From PXRE01 sp964435625 (GTDB taxonomy: Archaea > Halobacteriota > Halobacteria > Halobacteriales > PXRE01): a DNA stretch of 64,000 bases. The stretch covers positions 7,637 to 71,636 of the forward strand of contig CAYTAG010000001.1 of the NCBI GenBank assembly GCA_964435625.1. Reading direction: 5' to 3'. The position numbers and the translations under genes were made by a program. Shown piece by piece: positions 25,279 to 32,472 of this stretch; the stretch's first letter is position 1, and the number at the start of each line of letters is the position of its first letter. The notes under the pieces are model-generated. The model had not been told where the DNA came from. It saw only the letters and a list, made by a program, of their open reading frames with translations, and did not search any database.

Positions 25279-26325
25279 ATGTCTCGCGCATCTTCCAGGA
25301 CGGCTAGCCGCCCAGCTCACTGCGCCGACTACGTGGCGTTCACCGGCCGGGCGCCGTTCGCGCTCGACGCCTACCAGCTGGGCTTCGCGCCCGGCATCCG
25401 CGAGGACTACCGCCTCCGACAGCACCGCTACCCCACGCTCGACCTCCCGGTCTACATGCTCGACAACGACTTTCGGGACCCCGACCCCGAGCGGTTCGCC
25501 GCCCGCGCCCGCGAGGTCAACCCTCGGGTGGCGGTCGTGGGCGACGCCGTCGACGCCGCGGCCATGCGGGACCTCGTGGCGCTGGCCCGCGACCTCCAGC
25601 GCGAGGACGTCGTCGACGACCCGGTGGTGGTCCCGAAGTCCGTCGACGCGCTCGACGTCGTCCCCACGGACATGATCGTCGGCTACCCCGTGGGCTACTC
25701 CGACCGGACGGCGCCGGACTACTCCCGGCCCGGCGACTGGGCCGGCCGGCGCGTTCACGTGCTGGGCGGGACGCCGCCGACGGCCTGGCGGGCGATCCAG
25801 GACCTCACGGGGGCGCCGAAGCCGGGCGAGTCCCTGGCGGCGTTCGGCGCCGGCCACGGCGGCCACGACGTCGACGTCGTGGGCCTGGACTACAACGGCA
25901 TCTTCGGGGTCGCCCAGAAGGGGGAGTTTTGGCACCGCGAGCGGCCCCACTGGCGGCGTGCGGACGATCTCTCGCTGCGGGGGACCGTCCGGCGGGGCCT
26001 CCAACAGATCCGCGCCTACTGGCGCGAGCGCGGTGTCTGGCCGGCCGAGCGTCCAGTGGGGCCGGTCGACGCGGTCCTCGACGACCCGACGCCCGCGGAC
26101 GTCGACGTCCGGGTCTGCCCGCGCTGCGGGCGGCGGCCCGACCTCGAGGCCGCTGATACGGAGGTGGTCGCCTACGACGATGGCCAGGTACGGGCGTTCT
26201 GCGGAAACCGGTGCCGGCAGTGGGCAGAACTCCACGACGGCCTGGTGCCGCTCGATCCCGTTGCGGCGTCCGCCGCGCTGCATGAGTCCGACCGTCGACG
26301 AGAAAAGTGGGTTGGCCCAGCGTAG
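25279..26325 (+). CDS. Conserved-looking 348-aa protein, possible alpha/beta barrel with zinc tail
   Basis: I cannot assign this protein. It has many short beta-strand/helix units (PVYMLDNDF, VNPRVAVVGD, DMIVGYPVGY, RRVHVLGGTPPTAWRAI, DVVGLDYNGIF) spaced as in a TIM-like barrel. A C-terminal zinc site follows (CPRCGRR then FCGNRCRQW). The strand-order impression and the GG/DYNG motifs recall transglycosylase-type barrels, but I see no decisive catalytic set. It is the last gene of the copy-D operon. Confidence 0.7.
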   Translation: MSRASSRTASRPAHCADYVAFTGRAPFALDAYQLGFAPGIREDYRLRQHRYPTLDLPVYMLDNDFRDPDPERFAARAREVNPRVAVVGDAVDAAAMRDLVALARDLQREDVVDDPVVVPKSVDALDVVPTDMIVGYPVGYSDRTAPDYSRPGDWAGRRVHVLGGTPPTAWRAIQDLTGAPKPGESLAAFGAGHGGHDVDVVGLDYNGIFGVAQKGEFWHRERPHWRRADDLSLRGTVRRGLQQIRAYWRERGVWPAERPVGPVDAVLDDPTPADVDVRVCPRCGRRPDLEAADTEVVAYDDGQVRAFCGNRCRQWAELHDGLVPLDPVAASAALHESDRRREKWVGPA

Positions 26326-26448
26326 ACCGGAGCAGCCCCGGGATAAGCGAAGGTCAAGTTGTAACGCGCTCGGCTACCGTTATTAGAAATATATCTGAGA
26401 GGCTCATTTAGGCTCAGTATCCGTCTGAGGAGGATTGCGTTCGCCGTT

Positions 26449-27012
26449 TTAGTACTCGTTGCCCCATCGGGCGTCGGCGGCCAGTACCCCAACAAAAAGC
26501 TCCAAAAAGATGAGTACTAGACCAAAGCTAGAGTCAGGCATCATAAGTATCAGCGCTACCGGCACCGCGATCAGAATGGGAATAGCAAGCAACATGAGCT
26601 TAAGGCGTCCCGTCATCTCATAGGATATCCAGCTGAATACGAATTGACGTGTGCTGTATGGCTCTTTAATCTCCCATTCACCGTCGTCGGGATATACCAA
26701 CAGTTCATCGCCGATCAGATGTTGGATGTTCCCCGGCTCGTAGCCGTAGGATTCGGCCAGCCGCGCGAAGAAAAACGACGCATTCCAGGGCATGGGTTTA
26801 TCGAATGTATAGGATTCTTCTTCGCCGTTTGGTAGTTTGGCTTCGAGCATAATCTCGTCGCTATCGTGCTCTTCCACCTGCGTAATTTCCGCCTTGACGT
26901 ACTTATCCTGAACCGTTTTAGAGTGTAGTTCCAACAACTCCTCGGACAGTTCCTCGGCAGCATCCGACGTATCGATTGTTTGTTCAAGATCGGTCATTGT
27001 CATGTTCTCCAT
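26449..27012 (-). CDS. Two-span membrane protein of low GC
   Basis: This is a 187-aa protein with a soluble acidic N-terminal part of about 135 residues, two close hydrophobic segments (LMLLAIPILIAVPVALILM and FGLVLIFLELFVGVLAA) and a short tail. ATGs at 27012, 27003 and 26997 are possible starts; all overlap the AbrB-like gene upstream. Its base composition is distinctly AT-richer than the window. With the AbrB partner it could be a toxin-like or regulated membrane protein. Confidence 0.72.
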   Translation of the reverse strand: MENMTMTDLEQTIDTSDAAEELSEELLELHSKTVQDKYVKAEITQVEEHDSDEIMLEAKLPNGEEESYTFDKPMPWNASFFFARLAESYGYEPGNIQHLIGDELLVYPDDGEWEIKEPYSTRQFVFSWISYEMTGRLKLMLLAIPILIAVPVALILMMPDSSFGLVLIFLELFVGVLAADARWGNEY

Positions 27013-27175
27013 TGATATGCAGCATCAACGTCTCGCGGTCAACTATTTCCCATTCGATGCGTGACCCGTCAAGCCCCAGCGACTCTGCCAGTCCCTTTGG
27101 AACGGTAGTCGTGTACTGCGCTTCGATGCCATCATCACGCTCACGCTCGGTCTTGGTTATGGTGGTCTGAGGCAT
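26984..27175 (-). CDS. AbrB/SpoVT-domain DNA-binding protein
   Basis: This 63-aa protein matches the AbrB/MazE swapped-hairpin domain: AQYTTTVPKGLAESLGLDGS followed by a strand ending in LMLHI. Such proteins repress their own operons and often act as antitoxins. ATG 27175 fits leaderless initiation from the CCTATTAG box near 27208; an ATG at 27196 is also in frame. Its end overlaps the membrane protein start. Confidence 0.8.
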   Translation of the reverse strand: MPQTTITKTERERDDGIEAQYTTTVPKGLAESLGLDGSRIEWEIVDRETLMLHINGEHDNDRS

Positions 27176-27408
27176 ATTATATGTGATATCACCCATAGAA
27201 GCACTAATAGGTTTCCGTGCATCGGGGGCCTCTACGACCGAGACGCCGCGCGGGCGGACCACGTGGGGCTGGCGTGATCGGCGCCGGCGGCGCGGGCGAG
27301 CAACGCGCCCGAGGGCCGTGGGCGGCAGCGACCGGACCGACGCCAGCGCCGGCGTCGACGCCACTGCCGAGCGAAACACCGTTATGGCCGGCGACCGAAC
27401 GCCCACGC

Positions 27409-27735
27409 ATGACCACGGCCGCTGCGTCGAACGGCCTCTCGGTCGACGAGCGGGTCGACCGCCTGGAGGACCTCGCAGAAGAGCGCTGGGGCGACCGCTG
27501 GACGATCTCCGTCGAGCGGTACGCGGACGGGGACGTCTCGACGCTGGCCTACTGCAGTCACGGGACTGTGGATCGCGAGGACGTCGACGGCCCGGTCGTC
27601 GAAGTGGAACGCCTGCAGATCGACGCGGACGGCCGCGTGGGCTACGACCACGTTCACAAGCGGCGCGACGCGGTTGTGGCCGTCCTTGAGCGGGAGACGC
27701 TCGACGGCGGCGGCGACGAGGCCACCGACGCGTAG
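27409..27735 (+). CDS. Hypothetical acidic protein
   Basis: This 108-aa soluble protein has a coiled N-terminal helix (VDERVDRLEDLAEERWGDRW) and a beta-rich remainder. ATG 27409 lies about 27 bases after a CCGTTATGG TATA-like box, so it is probably leaderless. No family was recognised. Confidence 0.7.
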   Translation: MTTAAASNGLSVDERVDRLEDLAEERWGDRWTISVERYADGDVSTLAYCSHGTVDREDVDGPVVEVERLQIDADGRVGYDHVHKRRDAVVAVLERETLDGGGDEATDA

Positions 27736-27823
27736 CGCCCGGTCGCTTCGGGTCGCTTCTCCTAGGCAGTGCCGACGCGCACCCGGCGCGGACGTCACCA
27801 AAAAATTGGTGTTTCCACGCCGC

Positions 27824-27988
27824 TTACTTTTGTGTGACCTCTCTGTGACAGTCCTCACAGAGTTGGTCGTACGTTTCGACCGTTCCGTCCGGCTGTTCCT
27901 CGCGGAAGTTGCCGGCGCGGAACCGCATGTCGTCGAGCGGCCCGTACCGTTTCTGGCACCGGTCGCAGGTCGTTTCGGTTGTCGGCAT
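27824..27988 (-). CDS. 54-aa zinc-ribbon protein of the inverted-repeat regulon
   Basis: This short protein has CDRC (about residues 8-11) and CEDCH (about 44-48), forming one zinc site. A full Shine-Dalgarno GGAGGTGA lies 8 bases before ATG 27988. Its promoter carries operator copy 1. Confidence 0.72.
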   Translation of the reverse strand: MPTTETTCDRCQKRYGPLDDMRFRAGNFREEQPDGTVETYDQLCEDCHREVTQK

Positions 27989-28060
27989 GTTTTTCTCACC
28001 TCCTAAGGCGTTCCACCCGTCCGGGCTTCCCGCCTCAATTAGTAGTAATACCCTCTCCTA

Positions 28061-28085
28061 CTTAATACCTTCGGATCAATCCGAA
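28061..28085 (-). promoter_or_regulatory. Regulon promoter 1: TATTAAGT box with inverted-repeat operator
   Basis: On the minus strand the perfect inverted repeat TTCGGAT-TG-ATCCGAA (28070-28085) abuts GGTATTAAGTAGG (TATA region near 28061-28067). The repeat covers the BRE position, so bound repressor would block TFB/TBP. Confidence 0.75.
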
Positions 28086-28136
28086 AGTACTGTCTGGTAA
28101 AAGCGAAGGGGTTTGAAACGGGCGACGTCCACCGCC

Positions 28137-28255
28137 GACGGGCGCCCGTCCCTGCAGGGGCCGCCGCGCCAGCGCTGGCGAGATCGAGGCCGTGCCGCGG
28201 GCGACAGCCACACCACGCCCGGCGCGCTGGCGGCCGTTGTGCTGCCGCTAGCGGC
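28137..28255. repeat. Cluster of perfect palindromes
   Basis: Four perfect self-complementary palindromes lie in about 120 bases: GACGGGCGCCCGTC (28137-28150), CCCTGCAGGG (28150-28159), CGCCAGCGCTGGCG (28167-28180) and GCCGCTAGCGGC (28244-28255). No gene covers them. They may serve as terminators for the gene ending at 28284 or as a structural DNA site. Confidence 0.65.
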
Positions 28256-28283
28256 CGCGTGGGCCGCGGGTTGACACCGGGGC

Positions 28284-28628
28284 CTACACCCCAGGGTCGT
28301 CGTCCAGCGACCGGAGCGACGGCGGCAGCGCCGTCGGGTCCATCATCCAGGTGTAGTCCTGGATGCGCGTCGGGGTCGGTTCGAGCGTCACGAACCGGCC
28401 CGTTTCACCGGCCCACTTGACCGGTGCGTAATCCGTTTCGGCCATCGCGCCGATCAGGAACCACACGCGGCCGGATTCGCCCTCGCGGGCGACGTTCTTC
28501 GCGAGCGTCGTCACGCGGGCGTACAGCGGTACGTCGTTGTCGACCGCGTCGAGATGCCAAAGGCGGGCGACGATGCGCGCCTTGTACTCGTCGTCGGTGT
28601 AGTGTTCGTAGTCGTCGTCGGTGGACAT
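28284..28628 (-). CDS. Hypothetical acidic protein of the inverted-repeat regulon
   Basis: This 114-aa protein has no recognised motif; the middle is helical and the end is Pro/Leu-rich. GGAGGTGAG lies 7-8 bases before ATG 28628. It is transcribed from regulon promoter 2. Confidence 0.7.
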   Translation of the reverse strand: MSTDDDYEHYTDDEYKARIVARLWHLDAVDNDVPLYARVTTLAKNVAREGESGRVWFLIGAMAETDYAPVKWAGETGRFVTLEPTPTRIQDYTWMMDPTALPPSLRSLDDDPGV

Positions 28629-28667
28629 TGGTTCTCACCTCCCACTTAGTCGTAACACGGCTACCCA

Positions 28668-28693
28668 CTTAATATCTTCGGACTAATCCGAAG
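28668..28693 (-). promoter_or_regulatory. Regulon promoter 2: TATTAAGT box with inverted-repeat operator
   Basis: The inverted repeat CTTCGGACTAATCCGAAG (28676-28693, 7-bp arms) abuts ATATTAAGTGGG. Layout and sequence match promoter 1, including the preceding TACC-AGA stretch. Confidence 0.75.
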
Positions 28694-28742
28694 GTAGATT
28701 CTGGTATATCCTGAGTGTGGTTCTGGTTGTGTGGTGAGTGCA

Positions 28743-28770
28743 TTCGGATACTCCCGAAGGTGTTAAGTAG
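28743..28770 (+). promoter_or_regulatory. Regulon promoter 3: TGTTAAGTAGG box with operator
   Basis: TTCGGATACTCCCGAAGGTGTTAAGTAGG-like sequence (28743-28770, quoted in part) lies 26 bases before the leaderless ATG 28794. The arms TTCGG/CCGAA are shorter than in promoters 1 and 2, which suggests weaker autoregulation. Confidence 0.72.
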
Positions 28771-28793
28771 GGCCGGGAACAACTACTGCGTGT

Positions 28794-29225
28794 ATGCGAG
28801 AGCGCACCCCGCCGACGGACGAGGAATTGGAAGGTAGCGACCACCCGCCCGACGTCGACGCTCCGGAGGACGTCGAGGTCCTCGACAGCCCGGGGGACAT
28901 GATCGAGCAGGACCCGCTCGTGCAGCTGTTCGGGGACGGCGCCCAGGTGAAGGTCCTGGCCGTGCTGTTGAACGCGATTGATCCGCTCAACCCGTCGACG
29001 ATCCAGGAGCGGGCGGACATCCACCACGACACCTGGTACCGGGTCCGCGACGACCTCCTGGAGACGGGCCTCGTCGAGGAGGTCGGGAGCGTCGGCAACT
29101 CCCCGATCTACGCCGTCCCCGATGAGGTGGTGGACCTGCGCGTGCAGTGGCTCCAGCAGACCCGCGACTGGACGGCCGGGGTCATGTACCACAACATGAA
29201 CCCGCCGACTGAAATGGAAAAATGA
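28794..29225 (+). CDS. Winged-helix transcription regulator, probable autoregulator
   Basis: This 143-aa protein has a wHTH from about residue 42 to 110 (VKVLAVLLNAIDPLNPSTI, then TWYRVRDDLLETGLVEEVG and a beta wing ending YAVPDEV). The acidic N-terminus is disordered. Its own promoter carries operator copy 3 and it diverges from a gene with copy 2, so it is the likely protein binding all three (inference). Next gene overlaps by 4 bp. Confidence 0.82.
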   Translation: MRERTPPTDEELEGSDHPPDVDAPEDVEVLDSPGDMIEQDPLVQLFGDGAQVKVLAVLLNAIDPLNPSTIQERADIHHDTWYRVRDDLLETGLVEEVGSVGNSPIYAVPDEVVDLRVQWLQQTRDWTAGVMYHNMNPPTEMEK

Positions 29226-29485
29226 CCTCCACGCGGTCGTTCGTCATCGCCAACTTGACCGGGGTCGCGGCGGTTTACGTCGTCGCCATCGCCACCGGCC
29301 TGGCCGCCTACGGTGCCACTCGCCTGCTGTCGCTCGGACATCTCCCCTCGTTGGTCGTCTCCATGGCCGCGATCTGTGTCGGGGCAATCGCCGGGGCATA
29401 CGGCGTCATCATGGCCAGCGTCCACGACCCGCCGGCCGACGACGACGTTGACGAGGCCGAAACCGAGGTCGCCCCCGACGAGTAG
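29222..29485 (+). CDS. Small two-span membrane protein
   Basis: This is an 87-aa protein with two hydrophobic segments (LTGVAAVYVVAIATGLAAY and LVVSMAAICVGAIAGAYGVIM) and an acidic tail. It is coupled to the regulator by ATGA. It may be a membrane partner that modulates the regulator; unproven. Confidence 0.72.
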   Translation: MTSTRSFVIANLTGVAAVYVVAIATGLAAYGATRLLSLGHLPSLVVSMAAICVGAIAGAYGVIMASVHDPPADDDVDEAETEVAPDE

Positions 29486-29743
29486 ATGATCCCCAGCAAG
29501 GTCGAGGCGGTTGTCCCGGACGCCCGCCGGCTTGCTGCCCACGGCCTCGCAGTCAGCCTGCTACTCGTTGGGGCCGTTGCCGCCCTGTTTCTGCTCATCC
29601 GTGGCAGTCGAATTTCGTACCAGGAGGGGCTGACACTGGCCTCCGAGGCGCTCCTGTTCGGTCACGCCATCGCGGCGATGGCCATCATCCTGATCGCCAC
29701 GGTTCTCGGCCAGATCGTCCTGCAGGTCGCCGGCGTCGACTGA
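29486..29743 (+). CDS. Small two-span membrane protein
   Basis: This 85-aa protein has two hydrophobic segments (about residues 20-42 and 55-80). It starts directly after the previous stop. Unknown function. Confidence 0.7.
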   Translation: MIPSKVEAVVPDARRLAAHGLAVSLLLVGAVAALFLLIRGSRISYQEGLTLASEALLFGHAIAAMAIILIATVLGQIVLQVAGVD

Positions 29744-29841
29744 GCGCCGTCCCGGAGGTCGCCATTTCTGGACGAGTTAAGAAGCGCACGGCGCCGTAGC
29801 GGTGAGTCGGCAGAAATATCGACGGGGAGAACGTTGGTCCA

Positions 29842-29888
29842 CCGCGGGCCATCTGGTCCGCGGGTCGGAGTCGCCCTCGTAGGCGACT
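29842..29888. terminator. Two hairpins between convergent operons
   Basis: CCGCGGGCC-ATCT-GGTCCGCGG (29842-29863, one G:T pair) and AGTCGCC-CTCGTA-GGCGACT (29869-29888, perfect) lie between the gene ending at 29743 and the one ending at 29906. The position suits bidirectional termination; no T-run is attached. Confidence 0.5.
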
Positions 29889-29905
29889 TCGGGGCTGGTC
29901 CTGCG

Positions 29906-30457
29906 TTACTCGCGTTCGAGGCGCCGGTTGACGACCTGCTCAGCGACGTCCTCGGCGTGGTTCTGGATGACGACCTTTGTCGCGTCGGAGATCTCGTTGT
30001 CCGTCGCGTCGCGGATACCGCGGTCACGAAGCTCTGGCTCAACCTCGAAGTCGAAGAAGTCCTCAAGGTCGTCCCAGGTCCCCGGCAGCGCGTACCGGGT
30101 CGTCCCCCGTACCTCGTCGCTCGTGATCGCGCGGCCAGCGTCCGCCGCCCGCTCGTAGCGGTCGCGGTCGTCCGTCGCCTCGCCGGCCGGTTCATCCCGT
30201 GAGGCGGGGTCGGGACCGGGGTCGAGGTCGCGGTCCGGCCGCTCGGTCGTCTGGCCCGGTTGCGTCTCGGTCGACGTCCCTGCAGTGTCGTCGGGGTCGG
30301 CCGTCCGGGCCCCCGTTTCGTCCTCGGAGGTCTCGACCGGGTCAGCAGAGTCGGCGGGCGTATCCGCCGAGGCCTCTGCAGGCGGGCTCTGCCCGTTCTG
30401 GTCGTCGTCCTCGGTTCCGCCGTCGTCTCCTCCGAGGTTAAACGGGTCTTCAGACAT
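29906..30457 (-). CDS. Acidic partner downstream of ParA (ParB-role candidate)
   Basis: This is a 183-aa protein. About the first 95 residues are a disordered Asp/Glu/Thr/Pro-rich tail and the last 80 are a folded helical domain ending RRLERE. It overlaps the ParA gene by 8 bp (ATGTCTGA). Partition operons usually encode the DNA-binding adaptor after ParA, and this protein sits in that slot, but it has no ParB or HTH signature that I can see. Confidence 0.7.
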   Translation of the reverse strand: MSEDPFNLGGDDGGTEDDDQNGQSPPAEASADTPADSADPVETSEDETGARTADPDDTAGTSTETQPGQTTERPDRDLDPGPDPASRDEPAGEATDDRDRYERAADAGRAITSDEVRGTTRYALPGTWDDLEDFFDFEVEPELRDRGIRDATDNEISDATKVVIQNHAEDVAEQVVNRRLERE

Positions 30458-31559
30458 TTGCCACCTCGCTTTCGTCCTCGGTCACGGATTTGAACTGGTC
30501 CCCGCAGTCGGTGCATTTGCCGATCCGCAGCGGGTGGTCCTCGACGACAGCCCCGCAGTCCTTGCACCGCAGCTGCTCCGGTTGCCGGATCTCGTCGGTG
30601 ATGCCGCCATGCTCGATGATGTCCGCCAGCTGGTCCAGCGGCCCGAGCAATTCGTTCTCAGGGTCGTGGTCGGACAGCGGTACCCTCGCATCGTACGCGT
30701 CGTCCAGGGCGACATTCTCCCGGAGTTGGGGGCGCAGATGCAGATCGCCGGATTCGACACGGTCCCAGTCCTCCTCAGGGATCCTGGCGAACGGTGGCAC
30801 GTGGGCGTCCGCGACGTCGGCGGCGGTCACCCCCTCGGGGAGCGTCCCGTTTTCGGGATCCGCGCCATCCAGCCCCGCCAGCAGAAGACTCGCGAAGTAG
30901 TCGCTGGTGTTCATCGCCTTCAGGAGGTTCTGGTCCTGGGTCTCGATGTCGATCCGCTGGTTGAGCACTGTCGGCGTGGCCGCCAGGACGTTGACGTCGC
31001 GGCCGTAGTGGCGCAGGTGGCCGATGAGCTTCAGCATCACTCCCCGGAGTCCGGACACGGCCTGGGCGTTAGACTTCAGCGGCAAGATGACGTTCCCGGC
31101 CGCGACGGCCGCGTTCGTCACCAGTTCGGTGTTGGTCCCAGGCGTGTCGATCAGGATGAAATCGACCTCGTCGCCCAGCAGCGGATCAACGAGGTTGATC
31201 CGCATCCGTTCGTCGCTCGCTCCCCGCACCGAGTTTAACCGGGAGTTGACGGCCTCCAGGTTGTGTGCGGGGATGATGCCGAACCCGTGGCCCGTCTCGC
31301 GGATGATCGTCCGCGGATCCTCTTCGTCGACGAGGACGGTCCCCAGGTCTGGCCCATCGACCTTGCGGTCGAAGAACCCGAAACTCAGGGACAGGTGGCC
31401 GTCCGGGTCGGTGTCGATGAGCAGCACGCGGTGGCCGCGGTTGGCGAGGCGTTCGGCAAGTTCCCGCGCCAGCGGGGTCTTGCCGAACCCGCCTTTGAAC
31501 ATTCCGAGCATCACTGCTCGCGATTCACCTGGGTCGGAGTCGGTGTCGTAGGCTTGCAT
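30450..31559 (-). CDS. parA: ParA-family partition ATPase with C-terminal zinc ribbon
   Basis: This 369-aa ParA/MinD-type ATPase has the deviant Walker A KGGFGKTPLA (about residues 22-31), LIDTDPDGHLS and Walker B FILIDTPG (about 134). ParA proteins segregate plasmids by ATP-driven gradients on nucleoid DNA. Two oddities: the usual Thr/Ser after GKT is Pro, and a zinc ribbon (CKDCGAVV then CTDCGDQF) is fused at residues about 328-355. A repeat array lies directly upstream. The start is ATG 31559. Confidence 0.9.
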   Translation of the reverse strand: MQAYDTDSDPGESRAVMLGMFKGGFGKTPLARELAERLANRGHRVLLIDTDPDGHLSLSFGFFDRKVDGPDLGTVLVDEEDPRTIIRETGHGFGIIPAHNLEAVNSRLNSVRGASDERMRINLVDPLLGDEVDFILIDTPGTNTELVTNAAVAAGNVILPLKSNAQAVSGLRGVMLKLIGHLRHYGRDVNVLAATPTVLNQRIDIETQDQNLLKAMNTSDYFASLLLAGLDGADPENGTLPEGVTAADVADAHVPPFARIPEEDWDRVESGDLHLRPQLRENVALDDAYDARVPLSDHDPENELLGPLDQLADIIEHGGITDEIRQPEQLRCKDCGAVVEDHPLRIGKCTDCGDQFKSVTEDESEVANV

Positions 31560-31575
31560 GGTCTCCTCCGAAGTA

Positions 31576-31722
31576 GTTCAATTGATCCAATTGGTTCAAC
31601 TGGTTCGCTTGAACCAATTGGTGTAAGTGAACTACTCCATACGACCCAGTTACTCCGAGTGGTTTGATAAAACCCTATGGTCTACCCCCGATTTGGTTTG
31701 AACCAATTAGTTCAATTGAACC
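31576..31722. repeat. parS-like array of GGTTCAA/TTGAACC repeats
   Basis: Copies include GTTCAATTGATCC (31576-31588), GGTTCAA (31593-31599), GGTTCGCTTGAACC (31602-31615), TTGAACC (31698-31704) and the perfect palindrome GTTCAATTGAAC (31710-31721). They flank a TTTGATAAAACC stretch and lie immediately upstream of parA, as expected for a centromere and autoregulatory operator. Confidence 0.7.
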
Positions 31723-31825
31723 GATTAACTGAATTGACTGATTCGCATGATTCAGGCCATTCAACTCAATCGGGTGGACTCGGCGGCCTCGAAGATTTAT
31801 GAGAACGCCAGGGAAGAAGGGACGT

Positions 31826-32128
31826 ATGGCCGACGATACCTCGATCGTCGACTCGCTGCCGGATGGTCCCGTTCCCGAGTCGTTCCTGAACGACCTCGAA
31901 GTGCTCGACCGGGTCGAGACGGCGATCCCGATGATGGTCGGCGTCGGCAAGGGCGACGAAGAAGGTGAGGATCCCGTCCACTCGATTGCCCTGCAGATCG
32001 ACGACGCCCACGCGCTCGTCCACGATCCCGACATCGAAGGGTGGCGCGACCTCGGGCCGACCGACTCTATCGACGAGGCGACGTTCCTGATCCAGCGGTT
32101 CCAGGAGGAGCAGTTCAACCTGCACTAA
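31826..32128 (+). CDS. Hypothetical acidic protein divergent from parA
   Basis: This 100-aa acidic protein is of unknown function. ATG 31826 is about 27 bases after GATTTATG, which fits a leaderless start; an in-frame ATG at 31799 lies inside that box. It diverges from parA across the repeat array, so it could be a plasmid-maintenance gene under the same control. Its end overlaps the convergent gene by 14 bp. Confidence 0.7.
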   Translation: MADDTSIVDSLPDGPVPESFLNDLEVLDRVETAIPMMVGVGKGDEEGEDPVHSIALQIDDAHALVHDPDIEGWRDLGPTDSIDEATFLIQRFQEEQFNLH

Positions 32129-32387
32129 TTCTGCGGATGGTGTCGACGATCCGGATCAACCCGGCGGCCACGACGTAGATCGCCGCGTAGAGCGCCAGGA
32201 GTTCGAGCGCGGGGACCAGGAAGGCGACGTTCCCGCCCAGCGCCAGCAGGACCCAGGCCACGCGGTAGAGCCGGCTGGGCGCTGGCGCGTCGTCGTGAAC
32301 GCCCCGGACCCGGCGCCAGGGGTCGAGGACGAGCGTGATCCACAACCATGCGAGGACAGACCTCGGGTCTTTCTTGTCTGGACCCAT
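32115..32387 (-). CDS. Small membrane protein
   Basis: This is a 90-aa protein with a basic N-terminus (about 45 residues, one weak hydrophobic patch) and a strong hydrophobic region (about 42-78) able to form two spans. It is separated by 85 bases from the large upstream gene. Unknown function. Confidence 0.65.
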   Translation of the reverse strand: MGPDKKDPRSVLAWLWITLVLDPWRRVRGVHDDAPAPSRLYRVAWVLLALGGNVAFLVPALELLALYAAIYVVAAGLIRIVDTIRRISAG

Positions 32388-32472
32388 ACGGGATCCCGAC
32401 GGCGGACGGAGCCTTTAAACCCCGGACGTCGCAGCGGTCCTGATCGAGCGGAGACCACGTTTCCGGTGGACA

